Shown piece by piece: positions 42,764-51,177 of a DNA stretch of 64,000 nucleotides. The DNA is from DATCYX01 sp963714425 (GTDB taxonomy: Bacteria > Chloroflexota > Anaerolineae > Anaerolineales > UBA4823). Location: positions 186,001 through 250,000 of the forward strand of contig CAVQOI010000009.1 in NCBI GenBank assembly GCA_963714425.1. Reading direction: 5' to 3'. The notes beneath the pieces were generated by a model. The model was given only the letters and a program-made list of their open reading frames with translations. It was not told the origin of the DNA and made no database searches. A program made the position numbers and the translations under genes. Positions within the stretch are counted from its first letter, which is position 1, and the number at the start of each line of letters is the position of its first letter.

Positions 42764-43255
42764 ATGCAAACTAGGAAATTCGTAGTCACGATTACTGTCA
42801 TTATCCTGGCGTTTTCGATCATTGCTGCCAGCGCGCTTCCCGCAGTGGTGAACACTGTCAAAAAAGGCGAGGATGCTGTCTTTTTTAGCGGGCGCGCCGG
42901 GTTGAGCTTTACCGAGAGCCGCTACAATGGTGTTGTGCGACTGGGACGCCCCGATGACACTGGAGTCGGCGCAACCAACCGCAAGAAGTTTCTCCACAGC
43001 TTGCTCAGCACCAGCTTGACCCTGACTAACGACGAGCGGGTAAAATTCGTCATCGGCCCGGTGTACGTGTTCTTTATCGTCCGGCCAAGCGAAATGCGCG
43101 CCTGGGAGCGTGGTGAAATCGACATGTACTATTTTGACAGCTGGCACAAGGAATGGAAACCATGCGGCTCGTTTCTTGTCAAGAATGGCGGCGAGAAACC
43201 TCGCATCGCCTGCCGCGTGCGTGTCTTCGGTCTGTATGGTTTGGCGGAAAAGTAG
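42764..43255 (+). CDS. Secreted protein of unknown function
   Basis: This 163-residue protein has a GAAAGGAG ribosome site and a signal peptide or anchor (VVTITVIILAFSIIAASALP). The mature part is basic and has two cysteines (EWKPCGSFL and PRIACRVRV). It contains FIVRPSEMRAWERGEIDMYYFDSW, a pattern I do not recognise. It has a strong upstream promoter and is convergent with the histidine-kinase gene, ending 4 nt short of it. Function unknown. Confidence 0.75.
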   Translation: MQTRKFVVTITVIILAFSIIAASALPAVVNTVKKGEDAVFFSGRAGLSFTESRYNGVVRLGRPDDTGVGATNRKKFLHSLLSTSLTLTNDERVKFVIGPVYVFFIVRPSEMRAWERGEIDMYYFDSWHKEWKPCGSFLVKNGGEKPRIACRVRVFGLYGLAEK

Positions 43256-43259
43256 CCGA

Positions 43260-44714
43260 TTAATCAGACGTGGGTAGCTCGACCCAGAAAGTCGTGCCAA
43301 CCCCCAACTGACTGGTCACACCGATCGCGCCTCCATGCGCTTCTGCAATTGAGCGCGCGATCGGTAATCCCAACCCACTTCCGTGTGAGGGGCCGTAACG
43401 CGGCCGCGTAGCTTCTACCCTGTAGAAACGCTCAAAGATATGGGGGAGATTTACCGGCGCGATTCCGTAACCAGTATCGCGCACAGTTAGAACCAAAAAA
43501 CCTGTATCTTCGCTTTCCTTGAGACCAATCTCCACCATACCTTCGCGGGATGTGTATTTAATTGCGTTGTCGACCAGGTTATATAACATACGCCGCAACT
43601 GGTCCTCGTTAGCCAGCACGCTTGGTAGGTCTTGTTTGATGGCACCGATCAGGTTGATCTCTGCCCGCTCTGCGCGCACGCGAAATGTCTCGAAGACTTC
43701 GTTGGCTACGTTCGCCAGGTCCACCTGTGTGCGCAGTGACGGGTCTAGCCCAGCTTCGATGCGCGAGAGATCGAGAAGATCGCTCACCATTGTGCTCAGG
43801 CGGTCAACCTCACCCTCAATCTCCGCCAGGAAGCGGTCGGTTACCGGCGGGTCATCGAGTGCGCCATTCCGGAGGGCTTCCACGCGCAATTTGATCGAAG
43901 TCAATGGCGTGCGCAGCTCATGGCTGGCATTGGCTACGAAGCTGCGCAGCTCATCCACATGCGTCTGCAAGCGGACCGCCATATTGTTGAAAGCTTCAGC
44001 CAGGCGGTGGATCTCCTGAGGGTCTGCAGGTGGGATTACGCGAGAATCCATCTTTCCGCTGGCAAGACTTTCAGCGGAGCGCGTGATGCTCTCGATCGGT
44101 CCTGCCATACCTCGCGCCAGGATATATCCAATTACGCTCATGGCCAGACCGACAAGCAGGGCAACACTTACCAGAATCCCCAAGGAGGCGCGCGCTGGCA
44201 TCAGCGCTGACCTCAAAGGTACTTCAAGACGCAAGATCCCAATCGCTTGCCCTTCATGTTCAATTCGTGATGCCAGAAATAGCATCTCGCCGCCTTGTGC
44301 CTCAGAGCGAAAATTTTCAGCCACCCCGCTTTCGCTGGTTAGAGCCTCCCATAGCTCAGGGGCGCTCTCCTGGGTCACGGTCCCCGGCAGCGACCCCGAC
44401 CGGTCTATCAACGGAATGCCATCTGGGAGGAACAAGGTGTAAGCCACTTCATGCTGCCGGGCAAATATACGCTCAACCGGCAAGTTCACCTGCTCTATAG
44501 ATGCCCGTCCAGCCAAGTGCTCTGCCAGGATAATACTGATCTCATTGGTTGTTGCGGAGATTAAATCAACGTACTCACGTTCAATTTGCCTTCGCACCGT
44601 GTTGAACATAACCTGTCCAGCTACGGTCGAAATCAAAGCGACACTGATAAGCGAGACCAGCAGATGGGAAAAGATCAGCCGGGCCTGGATTGTCCGGGGG
44701 AACAGAAAACGCAT
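43260..44714 (-). CDS. HAMP-domain sensor histidine kinase
   Basis: This 484-residue kinase starts with a membrane helix (IFSHLLVSLISVALISTVAG). A periplasmic sensor region of about 140 residues follows, then a second helix (LGILVSVALLVGLAMSVIGYI) and a HAMP domain. The His box is VANASHELRTPLTSIKL and the ATPase motifs are VDNAIKYTS, VRDTGYGIA and GSGLGLPIAR. Its ATG is joined to the stop of the upstream OmpR-type regulator gene. The pair is divergent from the multiheme cytochrome operon, so control of that operon is a natural guess. The stimulus is unknown. Confidence 0.93.
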   Translation of the reverse strand: MRFLFPRTIQARLIFSHLLVSLISVALISTVAGQVMFNTVRRQIEREYVDLISATTNEISIILAEHLAGRASIEQVNLPVERIFARQHEVAYTLFLPDGIPLIDRSGSLPGTVTQESAPELWEALTSESGVAENFRSEAQGGEMLFLASRIEHEGQAIGILRLEVPLRSALMPARASLGILVSVALLVGLAMSVIGYILARGMAGPIESITRSAESLASGKMDSRVIPPADPQEIHRLAEAFNNMAVRLQTHVDELRSFVANASHELRTPLTSIKLRVEALRNGALDDPPVTDRFLAEIEGEVDRLSTMVSDLLDLSRIEAGLDPSLRTQVDLANVANEVFETFRVRAERAEINLIGAIKQDLPSVLANEDQLRRMLYNLVDNAIKYTSREGMVEIGLKESEDTGFLVLTVRDTGYGIAPVNLPHIFERFYRVEATRPRYGPSHGSGLGLPIARSIAEAHGGAIGVTSQLGVGTTFWVELPTSD

Positions 44715-45413
44715 CTATTCCAGCTCTTCAGGACCGGCAAATCGATAACCGTGACCACGCACCGTTTGGATGTATTTAGGGCTGGCAGGGTCGTCTTCGA
44801 TCTTCAAACGCAGCCAGCGCACGTGAACATCCAGGGTGCGTTGATCACCAATCCAGTCACTCCCCCATACATCAGAAAGGAGCTCTTCACGGCTCAGCGC
44901 GCGCCCGGCACTTTTCATCAGTATCGAAAGCAGGTCAAACTCACGCGCCGAAAGCTGCACCTCGCGCTCTGTTTTTAAAACACGGCGCGCTACGGGATCT
45001 AAAGTTAAATCACCAAGAATAATGCTTTGAGTCTGGGATATCTGCCGATCAAGCTCGATCCGGCGGAGGATGGAGCGGATACGCGCCAGCAGCTCACGGA
45101 AGGAGAAAGGTTTGGGTAAATAATCATCCGCACCCACCTCCAGTCCCAATACGCGGTCGATCTCCTCACCCCGCGCAGTGAGCATGATCACCGGGATGGC
45201 GCTCTGGGCGCGAAGACGACGGCAGATCTCCAGCCCACTCATTCCGGGCAGCATAATGTCAAGCACAACCAGGTCGGGCTCGAAGGCCATAATCTCCTGG
45301 AGAGCAATTGCGCCGTCTCCTACTGCTTTCACCTCAAAACCCTCACGGCGTAAGCTATAGGTGAGTGAGTCTGTAATGAGGGGCTCATCGTCTACAAGCA
45401 TAATGCGCGTCAA
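44715..45413 (-). CDS. OmpR/PhoB-family response regulator
   Basis: This 232-residue regulator has a receiver with acidic pair MLVDDEP, acceptor Asp in LVVLDIMLPGMSG and Lys in DDYLPKPFSFREL. The winged-helix output domain reads LSAREFDLLSILMKSAGRALSREELL and then DVHVRWLRLKIEDDP. It is immediately upstream of the partner kinase. The 239-nt gap from its start to the first multiheme cytochrome would hold divergent promoters and possible target sites. Confidence 0.94.
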   Translation of the reverse strand: MTRIMLVDDEPLITDSLTYSLRREGFEVKAVGDGAIALQEIMAFEPDLVVLDIMLPGMSGLEICRRLRAQSAIPVIMLTARGEEIDRVLGLEVGADDYLPKPFSFRELLARIRSILRRIELDRQISQTQSIILGDLTLDPVARRVLKTEREVQLSAREFDLLSILMKSAGRALSREELLSDVWGSDWIGDQRTLDVHVRWLRLKIEDDPASPKYIQTVRGHGYRFAGPEELE

Positions 45414-45652
45414 GGTCCACCTCCCTGGCTATGAGTAAACAATACTAATGAATCGAGAAAAAGACATTAAGTTCTACTTAAGGATTCCTGCCGGGCCGTC
45501 ACGTTTGTTGACTAGATGCGACAAATAGGGGTAGCAATATCGCGTATTTCATGTGTGGTTAGATCGGCGGAAATTCATCTGGACTACGCGAATCTTATCA
45601 CAATCTAGAAATATTATATCTGCTTTGTCAATTCCAATTTCACTGGTGATTA

Positions 45653-47161
45653 TTGAGGAGACAGCATCCCTTCCTATCCACATTTGGTCTGTTCCTAACT
45701 GCTCTTCTGATCGCAGGGTTGGGAGTGGTTCTCTGGCGTACAGGAGGCCTGGCGTTCAGCCCCGGTCGTTTAAGCGCGAAAAATACTTCCGGGATGCAGC
45801 ATCAGGGCTTCAGTTCTCATGCGGATTTCGAGTCCGATTGTAGCCACTGCCACCAGCCGCTCAAAATGACTCAAGACGCCCTGTGCTTGGATTGCCACCA
45901 GGATATCTCCACCCAGATTGGGCAGCTGCAAGGGACACACGGCATGATCCAAAATGTTCATCTGTGCTTCAGCTGCCATTCTGATCATCACGGCGAAGAG
46001 TATGACCTTATCCAGGCAGCCTACGCTGCTTTTGATCATAGCAGGACAGACTTCACACTTATCCGCCACCAGGTGGATTACGATACTTCACTCATGGAAT
46101 GCATGGATTGCCATCAAGATGATCGAGGCTTTACTTTCTCAGAGGCTGCATGTGCCCTATGCCACTCCAAGGCAGATCTGGCGTTCATTGTCCAGCACGC
46201 TCAGGATTATGGCGCCGAGTGTACATCCTGCCACGACGGTCAGGACAGCCTGGTCGATTTCGACCACATGAGCACTGGATTTCCCCTGGAAGGAACGCAC
46301 TTTAAGCTTGACTGCAGTAACTGCCACGCACAGGAACAGGTCAATTCTGCGGGTGGGAAAAGTGCAGAAGATGCTCTGGCACTCTTTAAAGGCCTTCCCA
46401 CCAGCTGCACACAATGCCATGCAGATGCCAACCCGCATTTGGGTATGTTCTCAGCAGACTGCGCGAGTTGTCACACTCCGCACGCCTGGGCGCCAGCAAT
46501 GATTAGTGGTATCGCATTCGAACACCAGGCCCAAACTGGTTTTAGCCTGACCCTGCACCAGCATGATAACCAAGGCAGCCCACTAACATGCAATGACTGC
46601 CATTTTGGGAGCCTCCAGGGCTTCGATCAACAGGCCTGCGCTGGCTGCCACTTCCAAGGAGACGAGGGTGCATCCTTTATGCTGGAGCATCAAGAAAAAT
46701 TCGGCTCAGATTGCACAGCTTGCCACGATGGTATCGACCGCATGCTTGGCTTTGTTCATGATCAAATATTCGAATTGGACGGACAACATGCAGAGATCGC
46801 GTGCCAGGACTGCCATGCCGAGAAAATCTTTTCCGGAACTCCGCGAGAATGCTCCCGCTGTCACGAAGAGCCTGCCATCCACGCCGGATATTTTGGCGTG
46901 CGTTGCCAGCTCTGCCATACCGCTCAGGCCTGGGCGCCGGCATTGTTGCATGAGCACACCTTCCCCTTGGATCATGGTGAAGATGGCGACCAGCCCTGCA
47001 CTCGCTGCCATACCAGTCGTTATGACGAGTACACCTGCTATGAATGTCACGAACACAATCCCGTAGCGACGGAAGAGCAGCATAAGGAAGAAGGACTGAC
47101 CCCTGCAAAACTTGCAGCGTGTGCCAATTGCCACCCAGCCGGCTTGAAAGAGGAGAATTGA
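45653..47161 (+). CDS. 18-heme multiheme cytochrome c, membrane-anchored
   Basis: This 502-residue protein contains 18 CxxCH motifs (CSHCH, CLDCH, CFSCH, CMDCH, CALCH, CTSCH and twelve more to CANCH). A single hydrophobic N-terminal segment, FGLFLTALLIAGLGVVLW, looks like an uncleaved anchor, placing the hemes outside the membrane. Spacing is irregular, about 25 residues per heme, with many extra His. No ATG is available at the expected site; a TTG at 45653 is the most plausible start. It heads a five-gene operon with the 30-heme cytochrome, ferredoxin, flavoprotein and membrane protein, and likely works as an electron wire. Confidence 0.9.
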   Translation: MRRQHPFLSTFGLFLTALLIAGLGVVLWRTGGLAFSPGRLSAKNTSGMQHQGFSSHADFESDCSHCHQPLKMTQDALCLDCHQDISTQIGQLQGTHGMIQNVHLCFSCHSDHHGEEYDLIQAAYAAFDHSRTDFTLIRHQVDYDTSLMECMDCHQDDRGFTFSEAACALCHSKADLAFIVQHAQDYGAECTSCHDGQDSLVDFDHMSTGFPLEGTHFKLDCSNCHAQEQVNSAGGKSAEDALALFKGLPTSCTQCHADANPHLGMFSADCASCHTPHAWAPAMISGIAFEHQAQTGFSLTLHQHDNQGSPLTCNDCHFGSLQGFDQQACAGCHFQGDEGASFMLEHQEKFGSDCTACHDGIDRMLGFVHDQIFELDGQHAEIACQDCHAEKIFSGTPRECSRCHEEPAIHAGYFGVRCQLCHTAQAWAPALLHEHTFPLDHGEDGDQPCTRCHTSRYDEYTCYECHEHNPVATEEQHKEEGLTPAKLAACANCHPAGLKEEN

Positions 47162-47206
47162 CTTGGTCGCTGGGTAGCAGCTATCCATCTCCACACTGAG
47201 ATTACT

Positions 47207-49555
47207 ATGCGAAAATTCCTTCTGCAATCTCCACTTATCATCCTGGCAACTGTCTTCATTGCGGTTAGTTCTGGGGCTTACCTGGCTTATGCCTCCCCTT
47301 TTCAACCCGGTAGCGCGCTTTTCCCTATCCAGCAGTTTGCGGAGAATCAAAGGGCGTTTCTGGAATTCAGCCACAGAGCAACCTATTATCTGGATCTCAC
47401 GGAACAACGTATACTCGACTTGCTCGAACTGGTGCATACAGACCGCGAAGTCGCTGGATTGAAGGCGCTGGATGCCACCCTGGATCACGCCGAGATCGCA
47501 ATCGCCGCTGCGCCCGATCAAAGCTTACCGGAACTAATCGGTCGCTTGGCAAATGTGGTCTCCCAAATTGAAACGATCCTTCCGGTACTGACGGTCGCTC
47601 CCGAAGAAGCACCAGATATCCTGATCGCCTTACAGGCGCAGATCGATACCTTGCGTACACTCATAGCCCAACCGGATGTGGCTTCAGATGAAACCCTCTT
47701 GTATGCTCGCGAGCTGCTCCTGCTGTCCGTTGTTGCAACACACGAAGACCCGAACTCACTCAATATGAGTGCCATCGCCGCAATCGATCCAAAAATGGTG
47801 ATCTTCCCGCCTGGAAGCCAGGGCGCAGAACATGCTTTCTTCCCTCTGGGAGGCGGTCATGCCAATCTGCAGTGCGAGAGTTGTCATGTGAATGGACAAT
47901 TTACAGGTACACCCACCGCCTGCGCCGCCTGCCACAATTCCGATAAACCTGAAGACCATTTTTCTGGGGATTGTGCTGCCTGCCACACAATCCTCTCCTG
48001 GAGCAACGCCACATTCGATCACGCTGTAGCGGGAGCTACAGATTGCCAATCCTGCCATCGACGTCCCACCAATCACTTCCGCGGGCAGTGCTCAGCCTGC
48101 CATAGCACCAGCACCTGGCGACCCGTGCGTTTCAATCACTCAGTAGCAGGAGTCAGCGACTGCCAGTCGTGCCACCAGAGACCTGCCAATCACTTTCCAG
48201 GGCAGTGCTCCAACTGCCACTTGACCAACGCGTGGAGACCGGTGAATTTCGACCATGCCGGGCTCACCAACTGCCAGTCCTGTCACAACCGGCCGGCCAA
48301 CCACTTTGCAGGGCAGTGTTCTAATTGCCACCGCACCAGCGCATGGAGACCGGCCCATTTTGACCACACCGGTCAGACGGATTGCCAGTCTTGCCATAGC
48401 AGACCTGCCAACCACTTCCCGGGGCAATGTTCAGCCTGCCACACAACCAGCGACTGGGAATCAGCCCACTTCGACCACACCGGTCAGACGAATTGCCAGT
48501 CGTGCCATAACCGTCCTGCCAACCACTTCCCGGGGCAATGCTCATCCTGCCACAACACCACCAATTGGAACCAGATCAATTTCAGCCACTCGGGGCAGAC
48601 AGATTGCCAGTCGTGCCATCGGCGACCCACCAACCACTACCCGGGGCAGTGCTCTAACTGCCATAACACCAGCGCCTGGAGGCAGGTCAATTTCAGCCAT
48701 GTCGGCCAAACCGACTGCCAGTCGTGCCACAACCGCCCTAACAACCACTATTCGGGTCAGTGCTCGAATTGCCACAACACCAGCGCCTGGGGGCAGGTCA
48801 ATTTCAGCCATGTCGGGCAGACCGACTGCCAGTCGTGCCACAACCGCCCCAACAACCACTATTCGGGTCAGTGCTCGAATTGCCACAACACCAGCGCCTG
48901 GGGGCAGGTCAATTTCAGCCATGTCGGGCAGACCAACTGCCAGTCGTGCCACAACCGCCCCAACAACCACTATTCGGGTCAGTGCTCCAATTGCCACAAC
49001 ACCAGCGCCTGGGGGCAGGTAAGCTTCAGCCACTCCGGGCTGACCGACTGCCAGTCTTGTCACAACCGTCCGAGCAATCACTATTCGGGTCAGTGCTCCA
49101 ATTGCCACAACACCAGTGCGTGGGGGCAGGTGAGCTTCAGCCACGCCGGGCTCACCGATTGCCAGTCCTGTCACAACCGCCCGAGCAATCACTATTCGGG
49201 TCAGTGCTCCAATTGCCACAATACCAATGGCTGGGGGCAGGTGAGCTTCAGCCACAATGGTCTCACCGACTGCCAGTCCTGTCATAATCGCCCCAACAAC
49301 CATTACGCCGGGCAGTGTTCCAATTGCCACAATACGAACAACTGGGGCAGCATCAACCTGAGCAATCACCGCTTCCCGATCAACCATCGCGGCGCAGATG
49401 GCAGGTGTTCAACTTGCCACCCATCAAACACATCGTCTTACACGTGCTTTAACTGCCACGACCGGCAGCGAGAAGAAGACCGGCATGCAGATCATGGTAT
49501 CAACGATATTGCCAACCGTTGCGCCTCTTGCCATCCGGATGGCAGAGGAGATTGA
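47207..49555 (+). CDS. 30-heme repeat cytochrome c
   Basis: This 782-residue protein starts with a signal peptide (PLIILATVFIAVSSGAYLAYA). A heme-free helical domain covers about residues 30-210 and resembles DUF5667-type N-termini (PGSALFPIQQFAENQRAFL). After that come 30 CxxCH motifs. The core is 12 tandem units of 37-39 residues, each with CQSCH, NH-x2-GQ, CSNCH, W and F-x-H, i.e. two hemes plus two extra His. This matches full bis-His ligation at about 18 residues per heme. The protein ends in three more CxxCH. It follows the 18-heme gene by 45 nt. An extracellular electron-transfer role is inferred. Confidence 0.93.
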   Translation: MRKFLLQSPLIILATVFIAVSSGAYLAYASPFQPGSALFPIQQFAENQRAFLEFSHRATYYLDLTEQRILDLLELVHTDREVAGLKALDATLDHAEIAIAAAPDQSLPELIGRLANVVSQIETILPVLTVAPEEAPDILIALQAQIDTLRTLIAQPDVASDETLLYARELLLLSVVATHEDPNSLNMSAIAAIDPKMVIFPPGSQGAEHAFFPLGGGHANLQCESCHVNGQFTGTPTACAACHNSDKPEDHFSGDCAACHTILSWSNATFDHAVAGATDCQSCHRRPTNHFRGQCSACHSTSTWRPVRFNHSVAGVSDCQSCHQRPANHFPGQCSNCHLTNAWRPVNFDHAGLTNCQSCHNRPANHFAGQCSNCHRTSAWRPAHFDHTGQTDCQSCHSRPANHFPGQCSACHTTSDWESAHFDHTGQTNCQSCHNRPANHFPGQCSSCHNTTNWNQINFSHSGQTDCQSCHRRPTNHYPGQCSNCHNTSAWRQVNFSHVGQTDCQSCHNRPNNHYSGQCSNCHNTSAWGQVNFSHVGQTDCQSCHNRPNNHYSGQCSNCHNTSAWGQVNFSHVGQTNCQSCHNRPNNHYSGQCSNCHNTSAWGQVSFSHSGLTDCQSCHNRPSNHYSGQCSNCHNTSAWGQVSFSHAGLTDCQSCHNRPSNHYSGQCSNCHNTNGWGQVSFSHNGLTDCQSCHNRPNNHYAGQCSNCHNTNNWGSINLSNHRFPINHRGADGRCSTCHPSNTSSYTCFNCHDRQREEDRHADHGINDIANRCASCHPDGRGD
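48044..49330 (+). repeat. 111-bp coding tandem repeat array (twelve units)
   Basis: Units of 111 bp (the first 117 bp) start with the TGC of each CQSCH. First Cys codons are at 48044 and, for unit 12, 49271, which is 117 plus ten times 111. Units 7-9 are nearly identical at DNA level, and similarity falls off towards both ends. This shows recent tandem duplication and makes copy number likely to vary between strains or assemblies. Confidence 0.92.
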
Positions 49556-49558
49556 CTT

Positions 49559-49843
49559 TTGAATCTGAGATCCCTATTCCATCAAGAGAGCACACGTCGC
49601 AAGGCGCTCACCCAAGGACACGTCGTCCCCGACCCGGCTCGCTGCGTTCAGTGTGGCATTTGCTCCTACAACTGTCCGATCAAGATTGATGTGCGCCTGC
49701 ATGCGTGGACGGGTGTGCCTGTGAAGGAGAGCCTCTGCCTGACCTGCGGAGAGTGCGTGGCACGCTGCCCACGCGGTGTGCTGCGCTTCGAAAGCATTTC
49801 TCTCTTCCAGCCAGAGCGCTCTTCCCCAGATAGAGATCAATAA
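49559..49843 (+). CDS. 2[4Fe-4S] ferredoxin
   Basis: This 94-residue protein starts at a TTG, supported by a GAGGAG site 8 nt upstream inside the end of the 30-heme gene. Two clusters are visible: CVQCGICSYNCP and CLTCGECVARCP. The N-terminal basic stretch lacks a signal, so it is cytoplasmic. Its stop overlaps the flavoprotein ATG by one base (taATG), implying a physical partnership between ferredoxin and flavoprotein. It is the likely bridge between soluble redox carriers and the membrane part of the cytochrome module. Confidence 0.88.
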   Translation: MNLRSLFHQESTRRKALTQGHVVPDPARCVQCGICSYNCPIKIDVRLHAWTGVPVKESLCLTCGECVARCPRGVLRFESISLFQPERSSPDRDQ

Positions 49844-51177
49844 TGCGACGCTACGTGATCATCGGCGGAGGCGTCGCCTCCATCGCGGCTATTGAAGCCA
49901 TCCGGCGCGTGGACGCCCTTGGGAGCATCACCCTGATTGGTGATGAGCCGCACAGATACTATTCGCGTCCGGGGCTGGCGTATTACCTGACCGGCGAGCT
50001 CGCCGAACAGAACCTTTTTCCTCTGAAGGAACAAGATATTCGCAATCTAAACGTGCGATGGGTGCAAGCCTATGCGACCCACATCCATCCGGATCAGCAC
50101 ACTGTCCAGCTACCAAATGGCAGGCTCATTCCCTACGACCGCCTGCTGATCGCCGTTGGCGCTACCGCGCAACGAGCCAAATCGCCTGGTGCCGACCTGG
50201 AAGGAGTTTTGAAACTGGACAATTTAGACGATGCCAGGATACTCCTTCAAAAAGTCCGGCGTAACCGAACAGCGGTAGTAGTTGGGGGTGGGATTACCGC
50301 ACTGGAGATCGTGGAAGCCTTCGTAGCTCGGCGAGTAAAAACGCATTACTTCCTGAGAGGTGATCGCTACTGGAGCAACGTACTGGATGAAACCGAATCT
50401 CGAATCGTAGAGCGCCGGCTCGAAGAGGAAGGCGTGCACATTCATTACAACACTGAGCTGGAAGAAATCCTCGGGAAGAATGGGAGAGTGAGTGGGGTGC
50501 GAACCAAAGATGGGCGGACGATCCCCTGCAAAATGGTTGCCATTGCTATCGGCATCCGCCCCCGCAAAGAGTTGGCCGATGCCAGTGGAATCCAGGTTGA
50601 TCGCGGGGTGCTGGTAAGCGAGACCATGCAAACCAGCGCAGAGGACATCTTTGCCGCTGGGGACATCGCTCAGGTGTACGACCCGCTTACGGGGAAATCC
50701 GTACTGGACAGCCTTTGGAGCCCTGCTCGCGAACAAGGAAATGCCGCTGGCTTGAATATGGCAGGGATTACTACTATCTACCGCAAACTCGCTGCTTTTA
50801 ATGTCACACGCTTGGCCAATCTGACCACCACGATCATTGGTACGGTTGGCGGCGGAGAGGACGAAGACGTGGTAGGTATTATGCGCGGCGATAGCGAGAC
50901 CTGGCGGGAGCCTCCAGACGCCATCGCTGCCCAGGCCAACTTCGATGTAAACCGCCTCCGTCTCATGGTAGGTCAGAACACCTTGCAGGGTGCTCTGGTG
51001 ATGGGCGACCAGAACTCTCTCGCCTGCATTACAGAGTCTGATTATCGGTCAGGTAGATATCCGCCCGATCCGTCACTTGCTGCTCCAGCCAAATCCTCCG
51101 TTGCTGGATATCATCCCCAATTTTTGGACGAACAAGAAAAATGGGCATGCAGCGTCAATCTACTAACCGGGAGTTAG
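49843..51177 (+). CDS. FAD-dependent pyridine nucleotide oxidoreductase (NirB/rubredoxin-reductase-like)
   Basis: This 444-residue protein has an FAD-binding motif at the start (YVIIGGGVASIAAIEAIRR), the conserved SRPGLAYYLTGEL, an NAD(P)-binding motif VVVGGGITALEIVEAF, and the second FAD motif FAAGDIAQVYDP. The C-terminal domain of about 120 residues lacks a redox Cys pair like the dihydrolipoamide dehydrogenases. It probably exchanges electrons between NAD(P)H and the upstream ferredoxin. It is overlapped by the next membrane-protein gene by 37 nt. Confidence 0.88.
   Translation: MRRYVIIGGGVASIAAIEAIRRVDALGSITLIGDEPHRYYSRPGLAYYLTGELAEQNLFPLKEQDIRNLNVRWVQAYATHIHPDQHTVQLPNGRLIPYDRLLIAVGATAQRAKSPGADLEGVLKLDNLDDARILLQKVRRNRTAVVVGGGITALEIVEAFVARRVKTHYFLRGDRYWSNVLDETESRIVERRLEEEGVHIHYNTELEEILGKNGRVSGVRTKDGRTIPCKMVAIAIGIRPRKELADASGIQVDRGVLVSETMQTSAEDIFAAGDIAQVYDPLTGKSVLDSLWSPAREQGNAAGLNMAGITTIYRKLAAFNVTRLANLTTTIIGTVGGGEDEDVVGIMRGDSETWREPPDAIAAQANFDVNRLRLMVGQNTLQGALVMGDQNSLACITESDYRSGRYPPDPSLAAPAKSSVAGYHPQFLDEQEKWACSVNLLTGS

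Noticed and set aside
48044..49330. CRISPR-like regular repetition
   Set aside because: Units are contiguous coding repeats of 111 bp with no short repeat plus unique spacer structure.
48255..49387. Long open frames in other frames and on the minus strand across the cytochrome repeat (255, 281 and 175 codons)
   Set aside because: They arise because a 111-bp repeat without stops in one unit stays open in every unit; the products are low-complexity repeats with no start signals, while the sense frame has 30 heme motifs.
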